Of a stretch of 64,000 nucleotides of DNA, positions 42,180-55,155 are shown piece by piece. The notes under the pieces are model-generated. The model searched no databases. It was not told the DNA's origin and saw nothing but the letters and a program-made list of their open reading frames with translations. The stretch comes from Candidatus Pandoraea novymonadis (GTDB lineage: Bacteria > Pseudomonadota > Gammaproteobacteria > Burkholderiales > Burkholderiaceae), in the NCBI RefSeq assembly GCF_003004665.1, contig NZ_MUHY01000001.1:780907-844906 (forward strand), written 5' to 3'. Numbering within the stretch: position 1 is the first letter of the stretch; each line of letters begins with the position of its first letter. The position numbers and the translations under genes were made by a program.

Positions 42180-43316
42180 TCAACTTTGCATCAGCCGTTT
42201 CTCCCGTGCAACCATCATCAAAATTCCACATCCAAGACCAAGAGTCACCAGTGCAGTACCACCATAACTCATAAATGGTAATGGCACTCCAACGACCGGT
42301 AAAATCCCGCTGACCATCCCCATGTTCACGAAGACATATGTAAAAAAAACCATCGTGATTGCTCCAGAGAGTAAGCGCGCGAATAAAGTCGCACCTGACG
42401 CTGAAATAACCAACCCACGTGCGATTAATAACAAAAAAAGTACTAAAAGTGCGCATTCGCCAAGCAAGCCAAACTCTTCGGCGAATACTGCAAAAATAAA
42501 GTCTGTGTGCTTTTCCGGAATAAATTCCAGGTGGGATTGTGTGCCTTTTAGCCAACCTTTACCGACGAGGCCGCCAGATCCAATAGCTATAACCGATTGA
42601 ATCGTGTGAAAACCTTTCCCTAAAGGGTCTGAAGTTGGGTTAAGCAAGGTACAAACGCGATGCTTCTGATAATCGTGAAGTATGTGCCATTTGATATCTT
42701 GCTGGCAAATTTTGTCTTCAAAGGCCAAAATTGTGCCAATGCATAACAGTCCTGCTATCAGTACAGGAAAGATCAATTTCCATGAGAGGCCAGCTAAATA
42801 AATTACATACAAGCCTGCCGCGGCTACAAGTAAACCGGTACCAAGATCTGGTTGCTTAGCAATCAAACCAACAGGTAAGACCAATAACAAAAGTGCCACA
42901 ACATAATCAAACCACTGAATATTTCCTTCGCGTTTCTGGAAATACCACGCCAACATCAGTGGCATAGAAATTTTCATAATTTCAGACGGTTGGATCACTA
43001 TTCCTAAATTGATCCAACGCTTAGCCCCTTTCTTTGTGAGTCCAAATACCGCAACAGCGATCAACAGCCCAACACCAATGGTGTAAAGCGGCACTGCGAA
43101 TTTCATCAAGGTTTGCGTAGATAATGTTGCCACCGCCCACATCAAAATAAAAGTAAGTACAATGTTCCTGATTTGATCTTCAACGCGTCCTGGCATGTTG
43201 ATAGCTGCACTGTAGAGTGCAATAAGGCCCACGCACATTAATAAGAAAATGACCAGAGCAAGTGGTTTGTCGAAGCCTATGAATAAACGTTTAATTTGCT
43301 CTTTATTTAACGTCAT
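42180..43316 (-). CDS. rodA: Rod-shape peptidoglycan polymerase RodA
   Basis: SEDS-family glycosyltransferase of 378 residues with about ten membrane helices. Family marks: LVAAAGLYVIYLAGLSWK, GKGWLKGTQSHLEFIPEKHT with the KHTDFIFAV context, and GVPLPFMSYGGTALVTLG. I start at the ATG at 43316 because GAGGAG lies 9-14 bases upstream; a GTG six codons earlier is possible. It follows mrdA by about 210 bp and ends the mreBCD-mrdA-rodA set. Confidence 0.94.
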   Translation of the reverse strand: MTLNKEQIKRLFIGFDKPLALVIFLLMCVGLIALYSAAINMPGRVEDQIRNIVLTFILMWAVATLSTQTLMKFAVPLYTIGVGLLIAVAVFGLTKKGAKRWINLGIVIQPSEIMKISMPLMLAWYFQKREGNIQWFDYVVALLLLVLPVGLIAKQPDLGTGLLVAAAGLYVIYLAGLSWKLIFPVLIAGLLCIGTILAFEDKICQQDIKWHILHDYQKHRVCTLLNPTSDPLGKGFHTIQSVIAIGSGGLVGKGWLKGTQSHLEFIPEKHTDFIFAVFAEEFGLLGECALLVLFLLLIARGLVISASGATLFARLLSGAITMVFFTYVFVNMGMVSGILPVVGVPLPFMSYGGTALVTLGLGCGILMMVAREKRLMQS

Positions 43317-43524
43317 CACAGAGTAGCTCCTCACCTGCCATCCTAAACACGATCAGTATCCTTTCTTTAAATCGCAGCTCCGTGACCAACTTCTTTAGCG
43401 ACCATTAAGCTAATCATAAAGGATATCTGAGAATATAGGGCTGATGACAAAACTTTTCTTGTCAAAGCAACACTGGTCAGTTCGGGCATCTAATTCTGCT
43501 GAAACCAATCGTAGCATTCATCGA

Positions 43525-45465
43525 CTAATCCGAATTACGCGTCATCAGCGTTCCCTGGCCAGCCGCACGTTCCTTCGGCTCATCGAGGAGGTAATAATCA
43601 AGCAGTTTACGTGCTACTGGACCAGCTTGAGAGCCACCCCAGCCTGCATTTTCAACGATAAGTGCAAGTACAATCTTCGGATCCTCTGCGGGCGCAAAAG
43701 CAATAAACAAAGCATGATCGCGCTTGAATTCAGATACTGTGTTGTGGCTATATTTCTCGTTTTTACGGAGCGAATAAACCTGTGCTGTACCTGTTTTACC
43801 CCCCGCAGAGTATGGTATACCAGCAAATGCCTGACGGCCCGTACCTTCCCTAATAACACCAACCATCGCACGTTTAACAACATCAAGATCTATCTGCTTA
43901 TAAGGAAGTCGCGCACTTTCTTTCGGAACTTTCGGTATACGTTTGTGTGAAATTGGATCTTCGACAGCTTTGACGAGGTGAGGACTCATGACCACGCCAC
44001 CATTGACAAGAGTAGCGGTCGCATGAGCTAACTGTAGAATTGTAAATGAATTATAACCCTGTCCAATACCAAGGCTAATTGTCTCCCCATCATACCATTT
44101 CTGCATATCTGGTTTTTTGTGGGTGTGTCGTTTCCATTCCGTCGACGGAAGAATACCTCGTGCTTCGCCCTCGACATCAATACCAGTGAGCTGACCGAAA
44201 CCTAATGGCTTCATAAAATCATGCATTGCATTGACTCCTAGATCATGTGCAAGCATGTAGTAGTATGTATCGTTTGAAACAACAATTGAGCGGTACATGT
44301 CGATCCAACCTTGGCCATTGCGTACGTCATTGCGGAAAGTATGATTACCAAGCGTGAATGAGCCGTAATCTTGGAAGCCCCAATTGGGGGTGCGCTTACT
44401 CAAAGTAAGTGCTGCGAGCGCCATAAATGGTTTATAAGTTGAACCAATCGGATATGTGCCGCGTAACGGACGATTCAGTAAAGGTTTATCGGGCGAACTA
44501 TTCAACGCATCCCATTTTTGCTGATCGATGCCTTCGACGAATAAATTAGGGTCGAAACTCGGAGCAGACACAAACGCGAGTACATCACCCGATTTTGGTT
44601 CAATCGCCACAACTGCACCACGTCGGCCAGCCAACGCCTTTTCTGCAACTTGTTGGAGCTTGATGTCGATAGATAATACTAGATTATCTCCGGGAGTGGG
44701 AGGTACTCGTGAAATAGTACGCACGGGACGGCCGCCAGCGGTGACCTCGATTTCTTCAAAACCAGCAATACCGTGTAACTGTATTTCATAGCTTTGCTCG
44801 ACACCAATTTTACCGATGTAGTCAGTTCCTTTGTAATTTTTTGCATCGCGCCGGATATCATATTTAAAATTGTCACGGTCATTTTCATAACTCATGAATT
44901 CAATACGCTCACGGTCGACTTGCGATACGCGACCAATGTAACCAATAACATGTGCAGCGGTTTCACCCAATGGATACTGCCGGAATAAACGTGCATGTAC
45001 ATCAACTCCTGGAAAGCGAAAGCGCTGGGCAGTAAATCGTGCAACTTCGATATCGCTAAGCCGTGTACGGATAGGCAAACTCTCAAAACGTTTGCTGTCT
45101 TCTATTAAACGCTTGAACTTACGTCTGTCGCGTGTCGTGATCTCTAGAACCTCAGCCAACTCACTCAAAACCTTCTCAAGCGGTCGATCTAGTTTTGATA
45201 GTGTGATTTCAAGTGTATAGGCTGAGTAGTTACGCGCCAATACAACACCGTTACGGTCCATAATGACACCACGGTTTGGTACAATCGGCGCGATTGAGAC
45301 TCGATTTTCGTTAGCTTGCAACGAGTACTGATTATGACGAAAGACCTGCAAGTAAACGAAGCGCACAACAAGTAAAAAGAAGCAGATCATCACAAACCAC
45401 AGCGCACCGGTCAATCGTAAATGGAATGTCTGGAGCTGTAGCTGCGGATTCTTAAATTCGGTCAT
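43525..45465 (-). CDS. mrdA: Penicillin-binding protein 2 (elongation transpeptidase)
   Basis: Class B PBP of 646 residues from the ATG at 45465 (MTEFKNPQLQ). An N-terminal membrane helix (about 20-40) is followed by the dimerisation domain (NRGVIMDRNGVVLA) and the transpeptidase domain with the active-site serine in GSTYKPFMA, the SxN motif in VVSNDTYYY and the KTG triad in GGKTGTAQV. All catalytic elements are intact. Works with RodA in lateral wall growth. Confidence 0.95.
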   Translation of the reverse strand: MTEFKNPQLQLQTFHLRLTGALWFVMICFFLLVVRFVYLQVFRHNQYSLQANENRVSIAPIVPNRGVIMDRNGVVLARNYSAYTLEITLSKLDRPLEKVLSELAEVLEITTRDRRKFKRLIEDSKRFESLPIRTRLSDIEVARFTAQRFRFPGVDVHARLFRQYPLGETAAHVIGYIGRVSQVDRERIEFMSYENDRDNFKYDIRRDAKNYKGTDYIGKIGVEQSYEIQLHGIAGFEEIEVTAGGRPVRTISRVPPTPGDNLVLSIDIKLQQVAEKALAGRRGAVVAIEPKSGDVLAFVSAPSFDPNLFVEGIDQQKWDALNSSPDKPLLNRPLRGTYPIGSTYKPFMALAALTLSKRTPNWGFQDYGSFTLGNHTFRNDVRNGQGWIDMYRSIVVSNDTYYYMLAHDLGVNAMHDFMKPLGFGQLTGIDVEGEARGILPSTEWKRHTHKKPDMQKWYDGETISLGIGQGYNSFTILQLAHATATLVNGGVVMSPHLVKAVEDPISHKRIPKVPKESARLPYKQIDLDVVKRAMVGVIREGTGRQAFAGIPYSAGGKTGTAQVYSLRKNEKYSHNTVSEFKRDHALFIAFAPAEDPKIVLALIVENAGWGGSQAGPVARKLLDYYLLDEPKERAAGQGTLMTRNSD

Positions 45466-45512
45466 GCAACCCAATCGCCGCGTAAAATAATAAATTAACT
45501 GACAAAAAGTAA

Positions 45513-46025
45513 TCAAATCGGACGTGTGTCATCACGATCGACAGCGCATTTTTGTGGGGCAAGCAACAAAAGACAGATGACTGGCCACAATAAGGCTTCA
45601 ATAAAGCCAGTGGCCAACGGAAGCCACCCTGGAAATTTAGTACCAGCCACAAGTCGGATGATGAACCGAACAATATAGGCAAGCAATAGCAAGGGCAACA
45701 CGTGCAACGTTTGTCCTAAGGGTGTAACCCAAAGGACACGTCGGTGAATCATAATCGCACCATAAGACAACAGCGTGTAGACTAGGGCATGTTCGCCAAG
45801 GAACACTGCCCGATGGACGTCTATGAGCACACCAACGATAAACGCCACGCTCATGCGAACTTTACGTGGCTGATGAATGTTCCAAAAGATCAGAACAAGC
45901 GCGAAAAAATCTGGTGTCATAGGATTTTTTCCCCAAGGCAACAGGTTGAGTAAGAATGCCAGCACAAGACTAAGTGTGATGAAATACCGATTGACCCGTA
46001 GGAGAACGTATTGTGGGCGATTCAT
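45513..46025 (-). CDS. mreD: Rod shape-determining protein MreD
   Basis: A 170-residue inner-membrane protein with five to six hydrophobic helices and few charges. VGVLIDVHRAVFLGEHALVY is typical. Links MreC to the RodA-PBP2 machine. About 50 bp before mrdA. Confidence 0.92.
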   Translation of the reverse strand: MNRPQYVLLRVNRYFITLSLVLAFLLNLLPWGKNPMTPDFFALVLIFWNIHQPRKVRMSVAFIVGVLIDVHRAVFLGEHALVYTLLSYGAIMIHRRVLWVTPLGQTLHVLPLLLLAYIVRFIIRLVAGTKFPGWLPLATGFIEALLWPVICLLLLAPQKCAVDRDDTRPI

Positions 46026-46100
46026 ATCAATTCCTTAAGGCTCTTTATTCGCAGATGTAAGCCGTGATTTAACGTAGATATACATCTTTACTAGAAATTT

Positions 46101-47000
46101 TTACCTACTAGCAGGATCCGGCATTTTTGTTAGATTTTCCACAGTCCGTGAATGTAGAAAAAATGATGCTGGATATTGCAGCACAAGTACTTGTCGTTGG
46201 GTCAGCAATTGAGCCACTGGCTGACAAAAAATCCTAGCGAAAGCGGTATCTGACACGCGATCAACCTGAGTGACACGTGCAACTGGCAATCCAACCGGAT
46301 AGATCCCATCGAGGCCGCTGGTAACGATTTCGTCACCAATTTTCACATCCGCTGATAACGGAATGAAACGCAAATCGAGGATACCGCTATGCAGTTCTCC
46401 ATAGATAACACTCTGGACACCACTGCGTGCGACTTGCACAGGTACTGCTTGCTCTTTATCAGTGATCAACATCACTTCCGATTGAAAATCGAAGACACGT
46501 GAAACCTGACCAATCAACCCTTGCTCAGTGACGACTGGTGCGCCGATTTTTACACCGTGCGTCGTGCCACGATCGATGATTACGCGTTGCGTAAAAGGAT
46601 CTTGCGTGTTGTACGCAATTTCAGCCGGAATAGATTGGATGGACATCAATTTATGCAGTGAGAGCAGTTGACGCAGGTGCTGATTCTCAGCCATCAAGTA
46701 ATTATTGCGCTGTGCTTGCATCGATAATTCGAGATTGTGCGTCTGCAGGATACGATTTTGTGTGATGAGACAATCTTGTCTAGAAAAGAAAGTTGTAATC
46801 TCTAAGAGAACGTCACGAGGTAGCAACATCAAACGCTGCATTGGATAGAGTGTTTTGCCAATCACGTTGCGAACGCATTCCAATGTTTGGTAGCGGATAT
46901 CGATCGCAAGCAAGCCGATAGCGAGTGCGACAAAAAAAATCAGTCGCACCAACGCTGACGGTCCTTGCTTGAAGATTGGTGGAGGACTGTACCGCTGCAT
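46101..47000 (-). CDS. mreC: Rod shape-determining protein MreC
   Basis: A 299-residue bitopic protein from the ATG at 47000 (MQRYSPPPIFKQGPSALVRL), which matches relatives; the frame is open 27 codons further up. One N-terminal helix (about 20-38), a coiled coil (about 70-105), then the beta-rich periplasmic domain with VIIDRGTTHGVKIGAPVV and DEIVTSGLDGIYPVGLPVA. It activates PBP2. Confidence 0.94.
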   Translation of the reverse strand: MQRYSPPPIFKQGPSALVRLIFFVALAIGLLAIDIRYQTLECVRNVIGKTLYPMQRLMLLPRDVLLEITTFFSRQDCLITQNRILQTHNLELSMQAQRNNYLMAENQHLRQLLSLHKLMSIQSIPAEIAYNTQDPFTQRVIIDRGTTHGVKIGAPVVTEQGLIGQVSRVFDFQSEVMLITDKEQAVPVQVARSGVQSVIYGELHSGILDLRFIPLSADVKIGDEIVTSGLDGIYPVGLPVARVTQVDRVSDTAFARIFCQPVAQLLTQRQVLVLQYPASFFLHSRTVENLTKMPDPASR

Positions 47001-47195
47001 GGATGGCGACCCTTTAGGAAAACACTCACACAGAAATATTGTGTGGTGCCAGAAACACCTCAGCCCGATGAATGACCTCATGTGAGGGATTTCGTCGATG
47101 GCTCAAAAGCATATTGTTATCAGATACGCTGAGTTGATAAACTTGACGGTGCACCTAGTGAAAATGAAACATAGGCTCACTCGTAAGCTTTATTT

Positions 47196-48751
<1,556 letters not shown>

Positions 48752-49051
48752 ATGACTCTGAATCTTTCTGATATAAAACGTATAGCTCATCTTGCTTGTT
48801 TGGAATTGAGTGATGATGAAGCCTCCCACATGGGAGGCGAGTTAAATAAATTTTTAACCCTACTAAAACAGATACAAGCAGTCGATACCACAAACGTCGC
48901 ACCACTCGCACATCCAATTGAACAGATTCAAACAATCACGCAACGGTTGCGGGAAGATATCGTCACCGAAACAGTAGTGTGCCAAGATAATCAGCAGCTA
49001 GCACCTGCTACCCAAGATGGCCTATACCTAGTACCCAAAGTAATTGAATAA
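48752..49051 (+). CDS. gatC: Asp-tRNA(Asn)/Glu-tRNA(Gln) amidotransferase subunit C
   Basis: A 99-residue stabilising subunit of GatCAB. The start at 48752 ([20 protein letters not shown]) fits relatives; the open frame extends 47 codons earlier without likeness. Conserved [10 protein letters not shown] and the C-terminal [10 protein letters not shown] are present. About 100 bp before gatA. Confidence 0.94.
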   Translation: MTLNLSDIKRIAHLACLELSDDEASHMGGELNKFLTLLKQIQAVDTTNVAPLAHPIEQIQTITQRLREDIVTETVVCQDNQQLAPATQDGLYLVPKVIE

Positions 49052-49153
49052 ATAAAGTGCGCACACAAACCATTTTTGTCTCATCTCGTTGCCAGCTATA
49101 GATTGACTACTGACTGTCTCTGGTATTTTTCGTATTCCCACTTTCCCGTTGTT

Positions 49154-50644
49154 ATGGAAAAAGATCTGATTGATTTACAGGACCTACGCGACGCGCTCGA
49201 CACCCGTCGCGTGTCGAGCGTTGAATTAACGCAATATTATCTCGATCGTATCGCTCTAGCAGGCGACTTAAATGCTTTCGTGGATGTGAATATTGATGCA
49301 AGCCTAGCGCAGGCACGTGCCGCCGACGCCCGCTTAGCCACTGGCGAAACAGGACCGTTACTCGGTATTCCTATCGCTCATAAGGACGTTTTTGTGACAC
49401 GTAACTGGCGGAGCACTGCGGGATCACAAATAATTAAAAGTTACGTGAGTCCCTTTGATGCCACAGTGGTTGAATGGCTAAGCGCAGCAGGCATGGTTAC
49501 GCTTGGCAAAACCAATATGGACGAATTCGCAATGGGATCTTCAAATGAAAATTCATGCTTCGGTCCGGTGCGTAATCCATGGGATCTCAACGCAGTGCCA
49601 GGTGGTTCATCTGGTGGTTCGGCCGTGGCTGTAGCTGCCCATTTGGCACCTGCTGCCACGGGTTCAGATACAGGTGGGTCAATCCGTCAGCCTGCGGCGT
49701 TCTGTGGCATCACAGGGATTAAACCAACTTATGGCAATGTATCGCGATATGGCATGATCGCTTTTGCATCGTCGCTCGATCAAGCAGGACCGCTTGCACA
49801 CAGTGCGGCCGACTGCGCTTGGCTCCTGAATAGCATGGTCGGTTTCGATGCACGCGATTCCACAAGTCTAGCATGTCCTAAAGAAAACTACGCACGGGGG
49901 ATCGGCCGTGCGCTAAGCGGCAGCACTACCAATAAACCGCTTGCCGGACTGCGTATTGGTCTTCCTAGAGAATATTTTAGTGAAGGCCTAGATGACGACG
50001 TATACCTTGCGATTGAAACGGCGCTTAGTGAATATGAAAAACTAGGAGCTATTCGAGTATCAGTGTCGTTACCAAAAACAGAGCTTTCAATCCCATTATA
50101 TTACATTCTTTCAGCAGCCGAAGCAGCTTCGAATCTATCTCGTTTCGATGGGGTACGTTTTGGCCATCGTGCAACAACTTATAGCGATTTGATGGACATG
50201 TATAAAAAGTCGCGCGCTGAGGGTTTTGGTATAGAAGTAAAACGTCGAATTGTCATGGGCACCTACGTGCTTTCACATGGATATTATGATGTTTATTATC
50301 TGAAAGCACAGAAGATTCGCCGCCTAATTACCGAGGATTTCCAGAATGTATTTTCAAAATGCGATGTAATAATGGGTCCAGTCACGCCATCCGTCGCCTG
50401 GAACCTTGGAGAGAAAAAGAGTACCCCCATACAAATGTACCTGGCCGATATTTACACGTTATCAGCAAGTCTAGCGGGTTTACCTGCCATGAGTGTACCC
50501 GCAGGTCATGGAGCTAATAACCTTCCAGTAGGGCTGCAAATCATTGGTAACTATTTCCATGAAGCCCTTCTACTACAAGTGGCAGATGCACTGCAACGTG
50601 TGACTGATTGGCATCAACGCGCTCCTAACAAACGGGTGTCATGA
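49154..50644 (+). CDS. gatA: Amidotransferase subunit A (amidase)
   Basis: Glutaminase-type amidase subunit, 496 residues from the ATG at 49154. The Ser-cisSer-Lys triad is visible: Lys in IPIAHKDVF, Ser in [16 protein letters not shown], with the upstream [15 protein letters not shown]. Releases ammonia from glutamine for transamidation by GatB. Intact. Separated from gatB by 381 bp. Confidence 0.96.
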   Translation: MEKDLIDLQDLRDALDTRRVSSVELTQYYLDRIALAGDLNAFVDVNIDASLAQARAADARLATGETGPLLGIPIAHKDVFVTRNWRSTAGSQIIKSYVSPFDATVVEWLSAAGMVTLGKTNMDEFAMGSSNENSCFGPVRNPWDLNAVPGGSSGGSAVAVAAHLAPAATGSDTGGSIRQPAAFCGITGIKPTYGNVSRYGMIAFASSLDQAGPLAHSAADCAWLLNSMVGFDARDSTSLACPKENYARGIGRALSGSTTNKPLAGLRIGLPREYFSEGLDDDVYLAIETALSEYEKLGAIRVSVSLPKTELSIPLYYILSAAEAASNLSRFDGVRFGHRATTYSDLMDMYKKSRAEGFGIEVKRRIVMGTYVLSHGYYDVYYLKAQKIRRLITEDFQNVFSKCDVIMGPVTPSVAWNLGEKKSTPIQMYLADIYTLSASLAGLPAMSVPAGHGANNLPVGLQIIGNYFHEALLLQVADALQRVTDWHQRAPNKRVS

Positions 50645-51025
50645 TACCCGTTTGAACAGCGATGTATAAGCGTGGAGCATTGCCAGTATTTGCTGGATTT
50701 TCGCTCTAAGCCAGCCTTATTTTTCACAAACTAACGAGGAAGCTCTGGAAATATCAATATATTCAATCAACGCCACTCGGTCATCAGCGTTTAATGACAA
50801 GATTCATAGCGGTTTCAAACTGACGCAGTCGAACTATTCTGACAAAACCTTGTGATATATGAGAGAGTTATTTACAGTGAAATTTAACCTGTTATGGTCG
50901 AAAACCAACCAACTAGCGAAAATAGATAGGATAAACCGTACCGGTTTATAAAAAGTATTAGAAGAGGCCAAAGACAGCTGCTCGTAAATATGTCGAAGCT
51001 CACTTGATTGAAGAAGGGTAAAAAT
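50645..51025. other. Spacer inside the gatCAB set
   Basis: About 380 bp between gatA and gatB, which are normally adjacent. Nothing recognisable apart from the AAGGG ribosome site of gatB at its end. Confidence 0.55.
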
Positions 51026-52498
51026 ATGCAATGGGAAGCCGTGATCGGATTGGAGACACATGCCCAGCTCTCCACTATTTCAAAGATTTTTTCTGGGGCA
51101 TCAACACAGTTCGGCGCACCACCTAACACACAAGCGTGTCCCGTCGATCTTGCATTGCCAGGTACTCTACCGGTACTCAATCGAGGTGCTGTCGAGAGAG
51201 CTATCCAGTTCGGTTTGTCTATCGGCGCCACAATCGCGCCACACAGCGTCTTTACACGAAAGAATTACTTTTATCCTGATCTGCCGAAAGGCTATCAGAT
51301 CAGTCAATATGAAATTCCAGTGGTGCAAGGAGGTACCTTGACAATTGAGGTACCCTCGAATTCCAAAACAAAGCAACCCTCATATAAAAAAATTATCCAG
51401 ATAACACGTGCCCATCTCGAAGAGGATGCTGGCAAATCACTGCATGAGGATTTTTCTGGAATGACTGGCATCGACTTAAACCGGGCTGGCATACCTCTGC
51501 TGGAAATCGTGACAGAGCCAGACATGCGCACTCCTGCCGAGGCTGTTGCGTACGCCAAGACCCTGCACCACCTGCTCGTATGGCTTGGTATTTGTGACGG
51601 CAATATGGAAGATGGCTCGTTTCGCTGTGATGCGAATGTATCGGTACGCCCAGTCGGACAAAAAGAATTCGGTACGCGAGTCGAGATCAAAAACCTCAAT
51701 TCGTTCCGTTTCCTGGAGGAAAGTATCAATTACGAAGTAATTCGTCAAATCCAGCTAATTGAAGACGGTGGTCAAGTAATTCAGGAAACACGGCTGTACG
51801 ATACACATAAGAAGGAAACAAGGACAATGCGTATCAAGGAAGATGCCTGCGACTACCGTTACTTTCCAGACCCAGATTTGATGCCGCTTATGATCGAGCA
51901 AAACTGGATTGAATGTATACGTGCAACATTACCGGAACTGCCAGATAGCATGCAAACCCGTTTCATCCAGCAATATGGTTTAAACGAATATGATGCTACC
52001 GTTCTGACACAATCGAAAGCACAAGCAAATTATTTTGAAGAAGTCCTCGCTAATCTTGGAATAGGAAACGAAAAACAGGCGGCCAACTGGATTATTGGAG
52101 AATTGTCGTCTCTACTCAATCGAGACTCCATAAACATTAAAGAAAGTCCAGTAAGCCCAACTCAGTTAGCTTTGTTGTTAAGTCGCATCGCGGACGGCAC
52201 GATTTCAAAAAAAATAGCTAAGGACGTCTTTCAAACCCTCTGGGAAAAACCCAATAGTGATAACGATGCTGTTGACCAAATCATCAAATCAAAAGGATTG
52301 ACACAGATTTCGGATTCAAGAGCGCTTGAGACAATCATTGAAGAGGTATTGATTTCTAACACGAAATCGGTTGAAGAATTTTTGCTTGGTAAGGAAAAAG
52401 CGTTTAATGCTCTCGTTGGGCAGGCTATGAAAGCAACAAAAGGAAAAGCAAATCCCGCACAAATCAATGAACTATTGAGAAAAAAACTGAGAAATTGA
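51026..52498 (+). CDS. gatB: Amidotransferase subunit B
   Basis: tRNA-dependent kinase/amidase subunit, 490 residues from the ATG at 51026 ([20 protein letters not shown]), with AAGGG about eight bases before. Conserved [38 protein letters not shown] and [10 protein letters not shown] are intact, followed by the C-terminal helical tRNA-binding tail. Needed where GlnRS or AsnRS is absent. Confidence 0.96.
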   Translation: MQWEAVIGLETHAQLSTISKIFSGASTQFGAPPNTQACPVDLALPGTLPVLNRGAVERAIQFGLSIGATIAPHSVFTRKNYFYPDLPKGYQISQYEIPVVQGGTLTIEVPSNSKTKQPSYKKIIQITRAHLEEDAGKSLHEDFSGMTGIDLNRAGIPLLEIVTEPDMRTPAEAVAYAKTLHHLLVWLGICDGNMEDGSFRCDANVSVRPVGQKEFGTRVEIKNLNSFRFLEESINYEVIRQIQLIEDGGQVIQETRLYDTHKKETRTMRIKEDACDYRYFPDPDLMPLMIEQNWIECIRATLPELPDSMQTRFIQQYGLNEYDATVLTQSKAQANYFEEVLANLGIGNEKQAANWIIGELSSLLNRDSINIKESPVSPTQLALLLSRIADGTISKKIAKDVFQTLWEKPNSDNDAVDQIIKSKGLTQISDSRALETIIEEVLISNTKSVEEFLLGKEKAFNALVGQAMKATKGKANPAQINELLRKKLRN

Positions 52499-53047
52499 TA
52501 AGTAATACCTCGCAATTATTTTTGAATAATGAGCATAGCAAAGGAAATTTTTATTTTTAGATTATTGCTTTATGCATTGTTTATTTTCAATAATCGTTGC
52601 GATGTGAATTTCATCTGTAATACTGGTGCTATGCCAGTCGTATAATATCGATATAGTGTTCACTTTGGAGAATACGGCAGGAAAATTCACTGTTTCTCAT
52701 GCCAGTAAAAACCAAAGCAAGTGTGACTATCGGCCGTTTACCGGCCACTCTTGTACTCACACCAACAATATTATATCACTGGACTTTCAGCCCATATCCC
52801 TGGTGGCAGTCCAAAATCAAACTATCGAAGATAGATAGATTCAATGCATAACATCGATTAAAAATTTAGAATGGTGCCATTAGCAATAGTGTATAGTTAT
52901 ATAGTTAACAATTGTCGTGTAAGTCCTAGGACAATTTACTTGTATTAAATATAGCGGGTATTGCCATGACAGTAGAAACATTCTCTTTTGGCTCACTAAT
53001 ACCAAATTGGCTGTAAATAGTTTGGAGTGTTAGAATGCACGCCCTTT
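52499..53047. other. Spacer gatB to tRNA-Leu
   Basis: About 550 bp, AT-rich. Its right end carries a promoter for the tRNA. A 70-codon GTG-start frame near 52626 resembles nothing known to me. Confidence 0.55.
53007..53036 (+). promoter_or_regulatory. Probable sigma-70 promoter of tRNA-Leu
   Basis: TTGGCT (53007-53012), 18-base spacer, TAGAAT (53031-53036), with the tRNA beginning 11 bases later. Confidence 0.5.
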
Positions 53048-53132
53048 GCCGGGGTGATGAAATTGGTAAACATAGCGGACTTAAAATCCGCCGCCTTCAG
53101 GCTTGCCGGTTCAAGTCCGGTCCCCGGCACCA
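53048..53132 (+). tRNA. tRNA-Leu(TAA)
   Basis: Class II tRNA with long variable arm. Acceptor GCCGGGG/CCCCGGC, anticodon stem GCGGA/TCCGC around loop CTTAAAA giving anticodon TAA (reads UUA), T arm GGTTCAAGTCC, encoded CCA. Confidence 0.95.
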
Positions 53133-53459
53133 AGAAAATATTCAAAGAATTTCGATACTTCAAAAACTCTAGTTTTGTTAGCTAACACCAAATAACACAT
53201 CGGATATCCCGCTCAGGCTTTCGTTAAACCATGCAGCTAGGTTTGCGAAGAAGTAATAACAGTCGTCCATCCGATGGAACATGAAATATATTCGATTCCT
53301 TTTGTTGCCTAAACAATTCCTTCCAGCTCTATTAAGACGATGGTTGACTTCTGAACTTCACTTCACTTATCACTTCGTAGCACTGTAAGTGGCACGATCA
53401 TAGATCCATAGATCATATCAATCAAAAGAATGGCACCTAATCCACTAGAGAAACATTAA
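53133..53459. other. Spacer tRNA-Leu to parB
   Basis: About 330 bp between the converging tRNA-Leu and parB. Only weak short inverted repeats are seen; no clear terminator. Confidence 0.5.
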
Positions 53460-54359
53460 CTAGCTGGCACGAATACGTGCGATTATGCCTTCAAGCGCAT
53501 CAAGACAACCAAACTCAATCATCAGATTGCCTGCTCCCCTTCGACCAATTTTAATTTTCACCGTTGACGCAAACAAATCCGAAAGTTCTTCTTCTAGGCA
53601 CCTCACATCCCCAACATTCTCTTGTTGAAAACGCAGATGAATCTTCTTACCACTTAGTTTGAGAGAGGTATTAACAAGGCATTCAGTATCTCGAACCGAC
53701 AAACCTTCATTAATCACCTGATTCGCGAGCGCAATTTGCGTCTCACTATCGACCGAAAGCAATGCTCTTGCATGACCCATGTCCAAATCACCAGACAACA
53801 ACATCGTCTGTACAGGCTGTGCTAGACTTAACAACCTCAATAAATTCGACACCGAACTACGTGAACGTCCCAAAGACTCTGCTGCTTTTTCATGCGTAAA
53901 ATTAAAATCATTCAGTAATCTTTGAATCCCATGTGCTTCTTCGATGGGATTCAAATTCTCTCGCTGCATATTTTCGATGAGTGCCATCACCGCAGCGGCT
54001 TCATCAGAAACTTCTTTCACAAACACAGGCACTTCAGAAAGACCCGCAACACTCGCCGCACGAAAACGTCTTTCACCAGCAATAATTTCATACTGCTTCT
54101 GCTTCTCATCACTCAAACGTCGCACAAGAATGGGCTGGATCAAACCATGGTCATGAATGCTTGCCGCAAGCTCTTGTAAAGCAGCTTCATCCATACGCGT
54201 GCGTGGTTGATATTTTCCAGGCCGCAAGCAACCAAGCTCAAGCACTGCTGGAACACTTTCTGTAGCTACAGGGACGACAGCTTCAGAACTAACACCAAAC
54301 AAAGCCTCAAGACCACGGCCCAAGCCTTTTTTCTTACGTACATTGTTTTTAGTCGACAT
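53460..54359 (-). CDS. parB: Chromosome partitioning protein ParB
   Basis: A 299-residue CTP-dependent clamp that loads at parS. N-terminal KKKGLGRGLEALFG is the ParA-contact motif. The CTP-binding region includes QPILVRRL and IIAGERRFRAA, followed by ENLNPIEEAHGIQRLL and the helix-turn-helix with THEKAAESLGRSRSSVSNLL. A C-terminal dimer domain ends the protein. Two parS sites lie 2.5-4 kb upstream. Confidence 0.96.
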   Translation of the reverse strand: MSTKNNVRKKKGLGRGLEALFGVSSEAVVPVATESVPAVLELGCLRPGKYQPRTRMDEAALQELAASIHDHGLIQPILVRRLSDEKQKQYEIIAGERRFRAASVAGLSEVPVFVKEVSDEAAAVMALIENMQRENLNPIEEAHGIQRLLNDFNFTHEKAAESLGRSRSSVSNLLRLLSLAQPVQTMLLSGDLDMGHARALLSVDSETQIALANQVINEGLSVRDTECLVNTSLKLSGKKIHLRFQQENVGDVRCLEEELSDLFASTVKIKIGRRGAGNLMIEFGCLDALEGIIARIRAS

Positions 54360-54384
54360 TGAATTATTTTATCTCGCGATGATC

Positions 54385-55155
54385 CTACATATTTTGGATA
54401 CGTGTAATCATTTCTACTCCCAATTGTAGATATGCTTTCGCACCACGTGAGCGAGGATCGAAAACAACACCAGGCATTCCGTAGCTCGGCGCCTCCGCAA
54501 GCCGGACATTACGCGGAATAATCGCATTGAACACTTTGTCCCTGAAATGTTGTTTCAATTGCTCAGAGACTTGCTGCTGCAACGTAATACGTGGATCGAA
54601 CATCACACGCAATAATCCAATGATCTGTAGTTCAGGGTTTAAATTCGCATGAACATGCTTAATAGTGTTTAAAAGATCGCTTAAGCCTTCGAGAGCGAAA
54701 TATTCACACTGCATAGGAACAATCACACCATGCGCAGCACAAAGCCCATTAAGGGTCAACAATGAGAGTGTCGGTGGGCAATCAATCAATACAAAATCAT
54801 AAAGTTGTTCAATCTTTTTCAGTGCCTGCTTCAATCGCACATCGCGGTTATTCAATGCTACTAATTCAAAATCCGCACCTGTCAGTTCTCTATTTGCGGG
54901 CAGCACGTCATAATTTCCAAAAGCCGAGTGTAGACAACTCTCCAAAACATCTATATCGTCGACCAATACCTCATACACACTACTTTCAAGTCTAGCTTTT
55001 TCGATACCGCTACCCATCGTGGCATTCCCCTGTGGATCCAAATCCACCAATAGCACACGCTGTCCTTGCGTGGCCAAACTAGCAGCCAAGTTGACCGCAG
55101 TAGTGGTTTTGCCAACCCCTCCCTTTTGGTTAGCCACACAGAAAATTTTTCCCAT
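54385..55155 (-). CDS. parA: Chromosome partitioning ATPase ParA
   Basis: A 256-residue MinD/ParA-family ATPase. Deviant Walker A CVANQKGGVGKTTTAVNLAA, DLDPQGNATMG and Walker B FVLIDCPPTLSLLTLN are intact. Pairs with ParB for origin segregation; 25 bp upstream of parB. Confidence 0.97.
   Translation of the reverse strand: MGKIFCVANQKGGVGKTTTAVNLAASLATQGQRVLLVDLDPQGNATMGSGIEKARLESSVYEVLVDDIDVLESCLHSAFGNYDVLPANRELTGADFELVALNNRDVRLKQALKKIEQLYDFVLIDCPPTLSLLTLNGLCAAHGVIVPMQCEYFALEGLSDLLNTIKHVHANLNPELQIIGLLRVMFDPRITLQQQVSEQLKQHFRDKVFNAIIPRNVRLAEAPSYGMPGVVFDPRSRGAKAYLQLGVEMITRIQNM

Noticed and set aside
43444..43950. A long plus-strand frame opposite mrdA.
   Set aside because: It is antisense to the intact transpeptidase gene, and its sequence has no family likeness.
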